From positions 1 to 38,899 of the forward strand of contig JAEYYL010000374.1 of NCBI GenBank assembly GCA_023430825.1: DNA of 38,899 nucleotides. Direction: 5' to 3'. The notes under the pieces were generated by a model that did no database searches, had not been told where the DNA came from, and was given only the letters and a program-made list of their open reading frames with translations. Position 1 is the first letter of the stretch, and each line of letters starts with the position of its first letter. Below are positions 15,363 through 23,723 of the stretch, one piece after another. The position numbers were made by a program, and so were the translations under genes. The DNA comes from Verrucomicrobiota bacterium (GTDB taxonomy: Bacteria > Verrucomicrobiota > Verrucomicrobiia > Opitutales > Opitutaceae).

Positions 15363-17795
15363 TCACTCGGCGCGCAGCGCGGTGAGCGGATCGACGTGGG
15401 TGGCGCGGCGGGCGGGCAGCCAGCACGCGAGAAGCGCGACGGCGAACAGCACGACGGCGGTGACGATCAGCGTCAGCGGATCGCTCGCGGCCATTTTCGG
15501 CAGGGCAGAACCGACGACGCGGTTCAACGCGTAGGCGGCGGCGAGACCGATGAGCAGGCCGAGCGCGGTGAGGACGACGCCCTGGCGTATCACCAAAAGC
15601 AGGACATCGCGAGCGGTGGCGCCGAGTGCGAGCCGGATGCCGAACTCGTTCGTGCGTTGGACGACGACATACGAAATCACGCCGTAGAGACCGACGGCGG
15701 AGAGCACGAGCGCGAGCAGCGCGAAGCCGGCGATGGTGTGGTTGATGACGACGAGATTGTGCTGATAGCGGTCGGCGGCCTCGGGGATCGTGTAGAGTTC
15801 CTGCACGGCGACGTCGGGATCGATGTCGCTGACGGCGCGGCGCAGGTCGTTCTTGAAACTCGCCGGCGCCGGGCCGCGCACGAGGAGGAACATGTAGCCC
15901 CACGGCTCGTGGACCAACGGCTTGTAGATCTGGAACATCGTCGACGGGTTGGTGATGTTGAGGGCGAACTGGATGTCGCCGACGACGCCGACGACCTCGC
16001 GCCACACGACGGTGTCGCCCTGACGATCGCCGATGCGCTGGCCGACGGCGTGGCCGTTGGGCCAGAAATGGCGGGCCATGGTTTCGTTGATGATGACGAC
16101 GGGCGGGTGGTCGGCCTCGAGGTCGGGGGAAAACAGGCGGCCCTCGCGCAGCGGAATGCCGAGCGTGGCGAAATAGTCCGAGCCGATCATCGTGTAACCG
16201 GCGGTGGGTTGTTTCGTGGGATCGTCGGAGGTCTGGCCTTCGACCTGGAGCGGCGACGTTTTGGAATAACCGAAGAGCGGTGCGGTCGAGCAGATGGCGG
16301 TGTGCTCGGCGCCGGGGATTTGGGCGAGGCGGCGGATGAATTTTTCGTGAACGATGCGGCGTTTTTCGTCGGTGTTGTAGGTGGACTGTTCGGGCAGGTG
16401 GATGTTGGCGGCGAGGAGGCGGTCGGTGTCCCAGCCCTTTTCGCGGCGCAGCAGCGTATCCAAACCGCGGATCATGACGCCGGCCATGCCGAGGAGTGCG
16501 AGGGCGACGGCGACCTCGCCGACGATGAGGGCGTGGCGCATGAGGCGCGGGCCGCGGCCGGTGGAGCTGCCGCGCGCCTGCTGTTTGAGCGTGGCGACGA
16601 CGTCGTCACGCGAGGCGAACCACGCGGGGAGCAAGCCGAAGAGCAGGCCGGTGAGGAGCGAGAGGAAAAACGCGCCGGCGAGGATGCGACCGTTCATGGG
16701 GAGCGCGAGGGTGGCGGTTTCACCGAGCCGGATGGCGTGGCCGAAAACCGCGTTGACCCAGAGCGCGACGAGCACGCCGCTGATGCCGCCGAGGACGGCG
16801 AGCACGAAGGATTCGGTGAGCTGGAGGCGGATGAGCTGGCTGCGGGAGGCGCCGAGGGCGGAGCGGACGGCGAGGTCCTTCATGCTCGCGGTGGCGCGTG
16901 CGAGCTGGAGATTGGCGATGTTGGCGCAGGCGACGAGGAGCACGGCGACGCCGAGGGCGAAGAGGAGCCAGATGATGAACTTGCTGGTGTCGTCCATCGC
17001 GGCGCGATGCGGCGGGAGGAGATTGAAGCCGCGATTGTTGCTGGTCTGCGGGTGATCCTTGACCCAGCGCGCGGCGAGCGGGGTGAGTTGTGCGAGGGCT
17101 TGCGATGGCTGGACGCCGGGATTGAGCCGGCCGACCACGGCGAAGAAGCGATTGAAGCGATCGTCGACGATGTGGCGCGGGATGGTGATGGGGCGCCAGA
17201 GATCGACGGGACCGAAGAAGAGCGGGGCGACGAACGTCGCGGGCATCACACCGATGACGGTGACCTGCTCGGCATTGAGCCGGAGCGTGCGGCCGATGAT
17301 GGCGGGATCGCCGCCGAAGCGCGATTGCCACACGGCGTGACTGAGGATGACGACCTGATTGCGGCCGGGCACCTGTTCGTCGGCGGTGTAGGCGCGGCCG
17401 AGCATCGGTTGCACACGGAACGTCGCGAAGAAATCCGCGGTGGCGTCGAGCGCGAGCAGGCGTTCGGCGGGGCGGTTGGGTTCGGCGAGGGTGTTGTTCC
17501 AATAGGAGAAGGCGGTGAGCGCTTCGAAGGCTTTGTCGGCGCCGGCGGCTTGGGCGCGCATTTCCTCGAACTCGCGAAACGAGAAACCGTCGCGCTGGTT
17601 CTGTGGGGTTGTGCCGAGCACGCTGACGAGCTGCTGCGGCTCGGGGAACGGCACGGTGCGGAAGAATAGGACGTCGACCATCGTAAACATCGAGGTGTTG
17701 ACGCCGATGCCGAGGGCGAGCGTGAGGAGGACGATCGCGGTGAAGCCGGGAGACTTCGCGAGCGACCGGAAGGCGTGGCGAATGTCGGAGAGCAT
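15363..17795 (-). CDS. ADOP-family duplicated ABC permease (2)
   Basis: The 810-residue paralogue starts at the ATG at 17793-17795 (MLSDIRHAFRSLAKSPGFTA). It has the same two-half plan: N-terminal segment at about 18-40, a MacB-like periplasmic domain with VQPMLGRAYTADEQVPG, an FtsX block (KDLAVRSALGASRSQLIRLQ), a second periplasmic domain (DYFATLGIPLREGRLFSPDL), the second FtsX block (EFGIRLALGATARDVLLLVI) and the conserved end RRATHVDPLTALRAE. It is clearly diverged from the other three copies, so the duplication is old. It lies downstream of the Cys-rich protein gene (113-bp gap) and upstream of the VOC gene (119-bp gap). The leader is C/T-rich (gctccttcc before ATG). Confidence 0.93.
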   Translation of the reverse strand: MLSDIRHAFRSLAKSPGFTAIVLLTLALGIGVNTSMFTMVDVLFFRTVPFPEPQQLVSVLGTTPQNQRDGFSFREFEEMRAQAAGADKAFEALTAFSYWNNTLAEPNRPAERLLALDATADFFATFRVQPMLGRAYTADEQVPGRNQVVILSHAVWQSRFGGDPAIIGRTLRLNAEQVTVIGVMPATFVAPLFFGPVDLWRPITIPRHIVDDRFNRFFAVVGRLNPGVQPSQALAQLTPLAARWVKDHPQTSNNRGFNLLPPHRAAMDDTSKFIIWLLFALGVAVLLVACANIANLQLARATASMKDLAVRSALGASRSQLIRLQLTESFVLAVLGGISGVLVALWVNAVFGHAIRLGETATLALPMNGRILAGAFFLSLLTGLLFGLLPAWFASRDDVVATLKQQARGSSTGRGPRLMRHALIVGEVAVALALLGMAGVMIRGLDTLLRREKGWDTDRLLAANIHLPEQSTYNTDEKRRIVHEKFIRRLAQIPGAEHTAICSTAPLFGYSKTSPLQVEGQTSDDPTKQPTAGYTMIGSDYFATLGIPLREGRLFSPDLEADHPPVVIINETMARHFWPNGHAVGQRIGDRQGDTVVWREVVGVVGDIQFALNITNPSTMFQIYKPLVHEPWGYMFLLVRGPAPASFKNDLRRAVSDIDPDVAVQELYTIPEAADRYQHNLVVINHTIAGFALLALVLSAVGLYGVISYVVVQRTNEFGIRLALGATARDVLLLVIRQGVVLTALGLLIGLAAAYALNRVVGSALPKMAASDPLTLIVTAVVLFAVALLACWLPARRATHVDPLTALRAE

Positions 17796-17908
17796 GGAAG
17801 GAGCGGAGATCGGAGCGGGCGATCGCAGACGTCTGAAAAGGCGCTGCGGGTTGGTGCGGCCTCGGGCCAATGGGTGGAGGGATGTTTTCTGGTCGGGAGC
17901 GGGCGCGG

Positions 17909-18490
17909 TCAGGCGAGGTGCGCGACGAGGTGGCAGGTTTTTCCGCCGCGGCGGACGGATTCGACGAGTTCGACGGGGACGTGACGGCCAAGGGCGTTTT
18001 CCAGGATCGTCTCGTGCGTGAAGCGCGTGCACTCGCAGTGGAGATCGTTGGGACGCGCGGGGCGGTTTCGCGCGGCGGGGCAGAAGCAGCGGTCGGCGTA
18101 GCGGATGTGGAGGAGATCGCCCTCGCGCTGGATGCCGAAAACCGTCGCGTAGGCGGCGACGAGGCGGTCGACGTCGCCGGCGGCGGCTTTGGCGATGTCC
18201 TGCTTGAACGTGTGGCGGCGGTAGCAGCCGCGACCGCAGGCCTGCATGAGCTTGAGCTGCAGCGCGGGATCGGCCTCGGCGTCGATCGCGTCGAAGAGAT
18301 CGGTGAGCCAGCGGGCGGTGAAGGCGTTTTCGGCGCGGGCTTGTTTCAGGGCTTCGTCGACCGGCGTGACCGGTTCGGTGGCGGGGGACGTTGCCGTTTC
18401 GCTGGCGGCGGCGCGGGTGTTGAACACGAGGGCGAGGCAGGAGCCGCAGGCCCACGTGGCGGCGGTCTGGAGGAATTCGGAGCGGTTCAT
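17909..18490 (-). CDS. Exported Cys-rich DUF6144-like protein
   Basis: Function unknown. The 193-residue product starts at the ATG at 18488-18490 and begins MNRSEFLQTAATWACGSCLA. This looks like a twin-arginine signal with the second Arg replaced (NRSEFL for NRREFL). The mature part has ACGRGC (85-89), CFCP (135-137), HCECT (152-154) and a C-terminal ELVESVRRGGKTCHL, the spacing I associate with DUF6144 proteins (that match is from memory and needs a profile search). Nine Cys in total suggest disulphides or metal binding. It lies between ADOP 3 (32-bp gap) and ADOP 2 in the same direction, so it is probably co-transcribed with them. Confidence 0.75.
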   Translation of the reverse strand: MNRSEFLQTAATWACGSCLALVFNTRAAASETATSPATEPVTPVDEALKQARAENAFTARWLTDLFDAIDAEADPALQLKLMQACGRGCYRRHTFKQDIAKAAAGDVDRLVAAYATVFGIQREGDLLHIRYADRCFCPAARNRPARPNDLHCECTRFTHETILENALGRHVPVELVESVRRGGKTCHLVAHLA

Positions 18491-18522
18491 GGTGACGAGT
18501 GAGTGAGTCCGGGAGTCGGCGC

Positions 18523-20910
18523 TTACTCGGCGCGGAGCGCTTCGACGGGGTTGACGCGGAGGGCGCGGCGCGTGGGGACGAGGCAGGCGAGGAGAGCGAT
18601 GGCGAGGAGGACCAAGGCGACGAGGAGGAGCACGAGCGGGTCGTTGGCAGACGTGGAATAAAGTTGGGTCGAGATCAGCCGGGTCGCGCCGAGACTGGCG
18701 GCAGCGCCGAGGACGAGGCCGAGCAGGACGAGTCGGAGACCGTCGACAACGACGAGGCGTGCGATGCGGCGGGCGTCGGCGCCGAGGGCGATGCGGATGC
18801 CGAGTTCGCGGGTGCGCTGGGAAACCGAATACGCCATCACGCCGTAGAGGCCGATGCAGGCGAGGATGAGCGCGGTGGCGGCGAAGATGACGAGCAACGC
18901 CATGCCGGTGCGACGGGCCTGCAGGGAATTTTCGACGGCGCTGGCGAGCGTGGTGAGATTGGCGACGGGGACGTCGGGATCGACGGCTTTGACGGCGCGG
19001 CGGATGTCGTCGGCGAGCGAGAGCGGCGCGACGTGCGTGCGCACGGCGAACATCGTGTGCCACGGGAAGTGAATCGTTGGGAGGTAGAGTTGGGGAACGG
19101 GCAAGAGATCGAGGCGGAATTGGCGAACGCTGCCGACGACGCCGACGACTTCCCACGTGTTGTTCTTGAAATTGAGGAGCTGGCCGAGCGGGTCGGCGTC
19201 GCCGAAGAGACGCTGTGCGAGGGCGTCGTTGATGATCATCACGCGCGGGGCGCTGGCGTGATTATCGACCTCGGCGAAGAAGCGGCCGCGGAGGAGCGGG
19301 ATGCCGAAGGTTCTAAAGTAGTCGCCGTCGACGGAATCGAAGCCGGCGTTGAGGTCGTTGCGGGTGTCGGGCTGGTCTTCGCGGCTGACGAAGTCGCCGA
19401 AGCCCTGGCGGCCGTTCATCGGCGTGGACGAAGCCATCCCGGCGAAGGCGACGCCGGGGAGGGTGCGGAGACTCTGCAGGATGTCGGAGACGAAGCGCGT
19501 GCGGTGTTCGATCGTCGGCGCTTTGTTGGCGGGTTGGGTGAGGTTGAAAAAGACGACGTTGTCGCGGTCGAAGCCGGTGTCGGCATTGAGCGCGAGGACG
19601 AAGCTGCGAAGGAGCAGGCCGGCGCAGACGAGGAGGATGACGGTGAGGGCGGTTTCGGTGACGACGAGGATGGCCTGAAGACGCCGGCGCGAGCCGCCAC
19701 CGGCGGTGCGCGCGCCCTCCTTCAGGGCGTCCTGGAGATTTGGGCGCGAGGCGCTGAGTGCGGGAAAGAGACCGAAGAGGAGGCCGGTGAGGCAGGCGGC
19801 GGCGAGGGTGAACGCGAGGACGTTGAGATCGATGCGGACGTCGACGCCCTGGATGGTGTTGAGCGCGGTGTAGCGGAGGAGCGGGTTGATCGCCCACGCG
19901 CCGAGGAGAATGCCGGCGAGGCCGCCCAGCGTGGCGAGGAGGAGGCTTTCGGTGAGGAGCTGGCGAACGATGCGGCCGGTGCTGGCCCCGAGCGCAAGGC
20001 GGACGGCGATCTCGCCCTGCCGGCCGGAAGCGCGGGCGAGGAGGAGATTGGCGACATTGGCGCACGCGATGAGAAGGACGGCACCGACGGCGGCGAGCAG
20101 CGTGAGGAGGACGGGACGGGTCGGACCGTAGAGCGCTTCGTGGAGCGAGCGCATGCCGACGGTCCAGTTTTGGCGGAAGGACGGATACTGGGAAACGATC
20201 GACTGGCGGGCGGCGACGAGTTCGGCGGTGGCTTGCTCGAGGGAGGCGCCGGGGGCGAGGCGGGCGATGACGTTGCAGGGGTAGTTGTAATTGCGAACGG
20301 TCTTGTAGGCGTCGGCGCGAATCGTGGCGGGCGCGAGGAAGTTGACGCTGGGGTTGAGCAGAATGCGCGGCGGGAGAACGCCGATGATGGTGTAGCTGTT
20401 GCCGTCGAGCTGGACGGTGCGGTCGAGGATGTGCGGATCGCCGAGGAAGCGGGATTGCCAGAACTCGTGCGAGAGGAGGAGAACGAAGCGGTTGCCGCCG
20501 GGAATGTCGTCGGCGGCGACGAAGCCGCGGCCGAGCAGCGGTTGGACGCGCAGGACGTCGAGGAAACGGGCGGAGACCTCGGCGCCGCTGAGGCGAATGG
20601 GATCGCCGTCGCCGGTGAGGTTGCGGTCGATCGGGTGGAAGGCGGCGATCGCTTCGAGCTGCGTGGTGGTGTCCTCCCAATCTGAATACACGCCACCGTC
20701 GGCGACGCCGAAGCCGCCGTTGGGGCGGATCTCGCCGACCTGCACGAGGCGGTCGGCTTGCGGATACGGGAGCGGTTGGAGAAGGACCGCGTTGACGACG
20801 CTGAAAATCGCGGTGTTCGCGCCGATGCCGAGCGCGAGGGTGAGGATGGCGACAGCGGTGAAGCCGGGAGACTGGGCGAGCTGGCGGAGGGCGAGGCGGA
20901 GATCGTTCAT
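18523..20910 (-). CDS. ADOP-family duplicated ABC permease (3)
   Basis: The 795-residue ADOP paralogue begins at the ATG at 20908-20910 with MNDLRLALRQLAQSPGFTAV. Features: N-terminal segment about 17-39, periplasmic domain with LDVLRVQPLLGRGFVA, FtsX block GEIAVRLALGASTGRIVRQL, second periplasmic domain with DYFRTFGIPLLRGRFFAEVD, second FtsX block ELGIRIALGADARRIARLVV, and the end RRALRVNPVEALRAE. This is the most canonical ADOP of the four. A perfect hairpin CTGAGC/GCTCAG (20911-20927) abuts the start codon and could affect translation. It follows ADOP 4 by 129 bp and precedes the Cys-rich gene by 32 bp. Confidence 0.94.
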   Translation of the reverse strand: MNDLRLALRQLAQSPGFTAVAILTLALGIGANTAIFSVVNAVLLQPLPYPQADRLVQVGEIRPNGGFGVADGGVYSDWEDTTTQLEAIAAFHPIDRNLTGDGDPIRLSGAEVSARFLDVLRVQPLLGRGFVAADDIPGGNRFVLLLSHEFWQSRFLGDPHILDRTVQLDGNSYTIIGVLPPRILLNPSVNFLAPATIRADAYKTVRNYNYPCNVIARLAPGASLEQATAELVAARQSIVSQYPSFRQNWTVGMRSLHEALYGPTRPVLLTLLAAVGAVLLIACANVANLLLARASGRQGEIAVRLALGASTGRIVRQLLTESLLLATLGGLAGILLGAWAINPLLRYTALNTIQGVDVRIDLNVLAFTLAAACLTGLLFGLFPALSASRPNLQDALKEGARTAGGGSRRRLQAILVVTETALTVILLVCAGLLLRSFVLALNADTGFDRDNVVFFNLTQPANKAPTIEHRTRFVSDILQSLRTLPGVAFAGMASSTPMNGRQGFGDFVSREDQPDTRNDLNAGFDSVDGDYFRTFGIPLLRGRFFAEVDNHASAPRVMIINDALAQRLFGDADPLGQLLNFKNNTWEVVGVVGSVRQFRLDLLPVPQLYLPTIHFPWHTMFAVRTHVAPLSLADDIRRAVKAVDPDVPVANLTTLASAVENSLQARRTGMALLVIFAATALILACIGLYGVMAYSVSQRTRELGIRIALGADARRIARLVVVDGLRLVLLGLVLGAAASLGATRLISTQLYSTSANDPLVLLLVALVLLAIALLACLVPTRRALRVNPVEALRAE

Positions 20911-20927
20911 CTGAGCGGATGGCTCAG
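20911..20927 (-). promoter_or_regulatory. Hairpin abutting the ADOP 3 start codon
   Basis: CTGAGC, five bases, GCTCAG: a perfect 6-bp stem ending directly at the ATG on the minus strand. In an mRNA with no Shine-Dalgarno this could block or position the ribosome. Confidence 0.35.
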
Positions 20928-21039
20928 TGGAACGGGTGGGTGTGTGAGGCCGCGGGCGCGGCGGAGAGCGGAGTGCGCGGAGCGGAGATCGGGGGCGTGA
21001 TCGAGATGGAAGTCTGCGCGGGGACGATGAGGTCGGTGG

Positions 21040-23499
21040 TTATTCCGAGCGGAGGGCGTCGATGGGATTCACCTTGGTGGCGCGGCGGGCGGGAAGCCAG
21101 CAGGCGAGTGCGGCGGTGGCGAGGAGGACGGTGAACACGAGCGGCAGGGCGAGCGGCTCGAACGGGCGCACGCCGAAGAGCACGCGTGACAGGCCGAACG
21201 AAGCGCCGAGCGAGAACAACAGGCCGATCGCGAGGCCGGTCAGCGTGAGACGCAGGCCTTCGCGGGAGACGAATTTCATCACGTCCGTGTGGGTGGCGCC
21301 GAGGGCCATGCGCACGCCGATTTCGCGGGTGCGGCTGTTGACGCCGTAGGAGACGACGGCGTAGAGGCCGAGGATGGCGAGGGCGAGGGCGAGCAGGCCT
21401 TGGGCGGCGGCGATGGTGGCGCCGGTGCGCAGCGGCATGAGCGCGAAGACGCTCGAGTTGAGGTGATCCTGGAACGACGCGACGCTGTAGATGGGCAGGT
21501 CGGGATCGAGCTGGCGAACGGTTTCCCGCACGCTGGAGGCGAGGCCGGAAGGATCGCCGTGGGTGCGGACGACGAGCGTGGCGGGCATGGTGTAGCGCTG
21601 CGCTTGCGGGAGGTAGAAGTAGGGCCGGGGCTCCTCGGTGAGCATCACATATTTGCCGGTGGCGGTGACGCCGACGACCTCGATGGGATCGGCGCCGTTC
21701 CAATCGATGCGAAAGTGCTGGCCGATGGGATCGCGGCCGGGCCAGAAGGCGCGGGCCATGGCGTCGTTAATGACGGCGACTTTCTTGGCCTTTTCGCTGT
21801 CGGATTCGCGCAGGTCGCGGCCCTGCTTGATCGGGACGCCGACGGTGCGGATGTAGTCGGGGGTGACGGCGGTGAACGCCACGCTGGCGCGGCCGTCGGT
21901 GAGATTGCCGGTGGGATTTTCGGGCCAGACGTTGCGCAGGTTGATGTTGTAGGCGAAAGGGACGTGTTGGGAGAAAGCGGCGGATTCGACGCCGGGGAGG
22001 GCGCGGACGCGTTCGAGGGCCTGTTCCTGAAACCGCAGGCCGCGGGTCTCGTCATAGGCCTGCAGCGAGAGGTCGAGCGAGAGCATGAGCAGGCGTTCGG
22101 GGCGGAAGCCGAGGTCGAGGGAGCCGGCGGCGTGGAGACCGCGGAAGAACAGGGCGGAGCACACGAGGACGATGCACGACACGGCGACCTGGCCGACGAC
22201 GAGGAGATTGCGCAGGCGATGGCGGGTGCGTCCGCCGGTCTGGTTGAGTGCGCCCTGCTTGAGGCCTTCGGTCAGGTCGATGCGGGACGAACGCAGCGCG
22301 GGGATGAGGCCGGCGAGGAGCCCGGCGGCGAGGGACACGGCGGCGGTGAAGGCGTAGATTTCCCAGCCGCCGGGCGGGTCGCGGCGGATCGGCATGTCGC
22401 CGCTGGGGATCATTTCGGTGAGGGCGGCGCCGCCGAAGATGGACAGCACGTAACCGACGAGGCCGGCGAGGGCGGCGAGGAGGAGGCTTTCGATCAGGAG
22501 CTGGCGGATGAGCCGGCTGCGGGAGGCGCCCAAGGCGGAACGCACGACCAGTTCGCGTTCGCGGGAAAGGGCGCGCGCGCCCATGAGGTTGGCGACGTTG
22601 GCGCAGGCGATGAGCAGCACGAGCGCGCACAAGCCGGAGAACAGGGCGATGAGTGCGGGCATCATTTCGGACATCGACGGATCGGGTCGCGCGCGGCGTT
22701 CGGGGATCGCCTGAAAGCGGGAGTTGCGATGCTCCTCGGGGAAGTCGGTGTTGAAGCGCTGGGCGAAGACGGCGAGTTCGGCGTTGACGTCGTCGATGGT
22801 GGCGCCGGGAGCGATGTAGCCGGCGACGCGCCACATCTTCGCGGAGCGGTATTTGAAAGGGGCGTCCTCGCCGCCGCGCAGCAAGGGGAAGGTGCCGGTC
22901 GGGACGAAGAGGTTGACCGAGAGCGACCAGGAGAAGCTTTCGAAACCGGGCTTGGCGATGCCGACGACGGTGAACGGCTGGCCGTTGACGAGGACGGCGC
23001 GGCCGACGATGCCGGGATCGCCGCCGAATTTGTTCTGCCAGTAGCTGTGGGTGAGGACGGTGACGGGCGTGCCGGGCGGGGTGTCGCCATCGGCGGGCTG
23101 GAGCGGCCGGCCGAGGGCGACGGTGACGCCCATCTTGGCGAAGGCGTCGGGGGTGACGACCTCGACCCAGCCGCGTTCGGGCGAACTGCCGGCGACGCTG
23201 AGGTGCACGGGAGAGAAGAAATAGGCGATCGGATCGGCGAGGGTTTTGCTCCCGGCGCGGATGTCCTGGAAATCCTGATACGACAGCCCGTGGGGCATGG
23301 TGAACAAATCGCTGCGCTCGACGACGACGGTCATGCGCGCGGCATCGCGCACGGCGAGCGGCTGGAGGAACATCGCGCTGACGGTGCTGAAGATGACGGT
23401 GTTGACGGCGATGCCGAAGGCCAGGGTCAGCACGACGGTGATCGTGTAGCCGGGGAAGCGGGCGATTTGACGCAGGGCGTAGCGAAGGTCGGAGAACAT
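21040..23499 (-). CDS. ADOP-family duplicated ABC permease (4)
   Basis: The 819-residue ADOP paralogue is first in the cluster, starting at MFSDLRYALRQIARFPGYTI (ATG 23497-23499). It has the two MacB-like halves: FAKMGVTVALGRPLQPADGD in the first periplasmic domain, the FtsX block RELVVRSALGASRSRLIRQL, YIRTVGVPIKQGRDL in the second, EIGVRMALGATHTDVMKFVS in the last FtsX block, and the end RRATKVNPIDALRSE. Upstream lies a purine/pyrimidine-asymmetric array (leader ccgtcctccgtcc before ATG) and an AT-rich promoter-like patch at 23603-23629. That patch may drive the whole 13-kb, eight-gene cluster. Confidence 0.93.
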   Translation of the reverse strand: MFSDLRYALRQIARFPGYTITVVLTLAFGIAVNTVIFSTVSAMFLQPLAVRDAARMTVVVERSDLFTMPHGLSYQDFQDIRAGSKTLADPIAYFFSPVHLSVAGSSPERGWVEVVTPDAFAKMGVTVALGRPLQPADGDTPPGTPVTVLTHSYWQNKFGGDPGIVGRAVLVNGQPFTVVGIAKPGFESFSWSLSVNLFVPTGTFPLLRGGEDAPFKYRSAKMWRVAGYIAPGATIDDVNAELAVFAQRFNTDFPEEHRNSRFQAIPERRARPDPSMSEMMPALIALFSGLCALVLLIACANVANLMGARALSRERELVVRSALGASRSRLIRQLLIESLLLAALAGLVGYVLSIFGGAALTEMIPSGDMPIRRDPPGGWEIYAFTAAVSLAAGLLAGLIPALRSSRIDLTEGLKQGALNQTGGRTRHRLRNLLVVGQVAVSCIVLVCSALFFRGLHAAGSLDLGFRPERLLMLSLDLSLQAYDETRGLRFQEQALERVRALPGVESAAFSQHVPFAYNINLRNVWPENPTGNLTDGRASVAFTAVTPDYIRTVGVPIKQGRDLRESDSEKAKKVAVINDAMARAFWPGRDPIGQHFRIDWNGADPIEVVGVTATGKYVMLTEEPRPYFYLPQAQRYTMPATLVVRTHGDPSGLASSVRETVRQLDPDLPIYSVASFQDHLNSSVFALMPLRTGATIAAAQGLLALALAILGLYAVVSYGVNSRTREIGVRMALGATHTDVMKFVSREGLRLTLTGLAIGLLFSLGASFGLSRVLFGVRPFEPLALPLVFTVLLATAALACWLPARRATKVNPIDALRSE

Positions 23500-23602
23500 G
23501 GACGGAGGACGGAGAACGGAGAACTGAGACGGAGGACGTGGTGGCCTCTCTCCGGGGTTTGCACAGCCTGTGCCAAGGCGGACGAAATCGCGTTAGAAGC
23601 CT

Positions 23603-23629
23603 ATTATAAACAGCTTATATATTTGTCGA
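23603..23629 (-). promoter_or_regulatory. Promoter-like AT-rich patch before the ADOP cluster
   Basis: On the minus strand a perfect -10 TATAAT (23603-23608) and a -35-like TCGACA (23624-23629) are 15 bp apart, slightly short of the optimum. Overlapping them is the dyad TATAA acagc TTATA (23605-23619), a possible operator. This is the most AT-rich patch in the window, about 100 bp upstream of the ADOP 4 start. Confidence 0.45.
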
Positions 23630-23723
23630 TTAACCGGCAACGAGGCCGCCGTCGTAAAAGCGGAACGCGGGATTCCCGCGAATGGGACGCGGGCTGGGCA
23701 CAGGCAACCAGCGAACGACCGGC

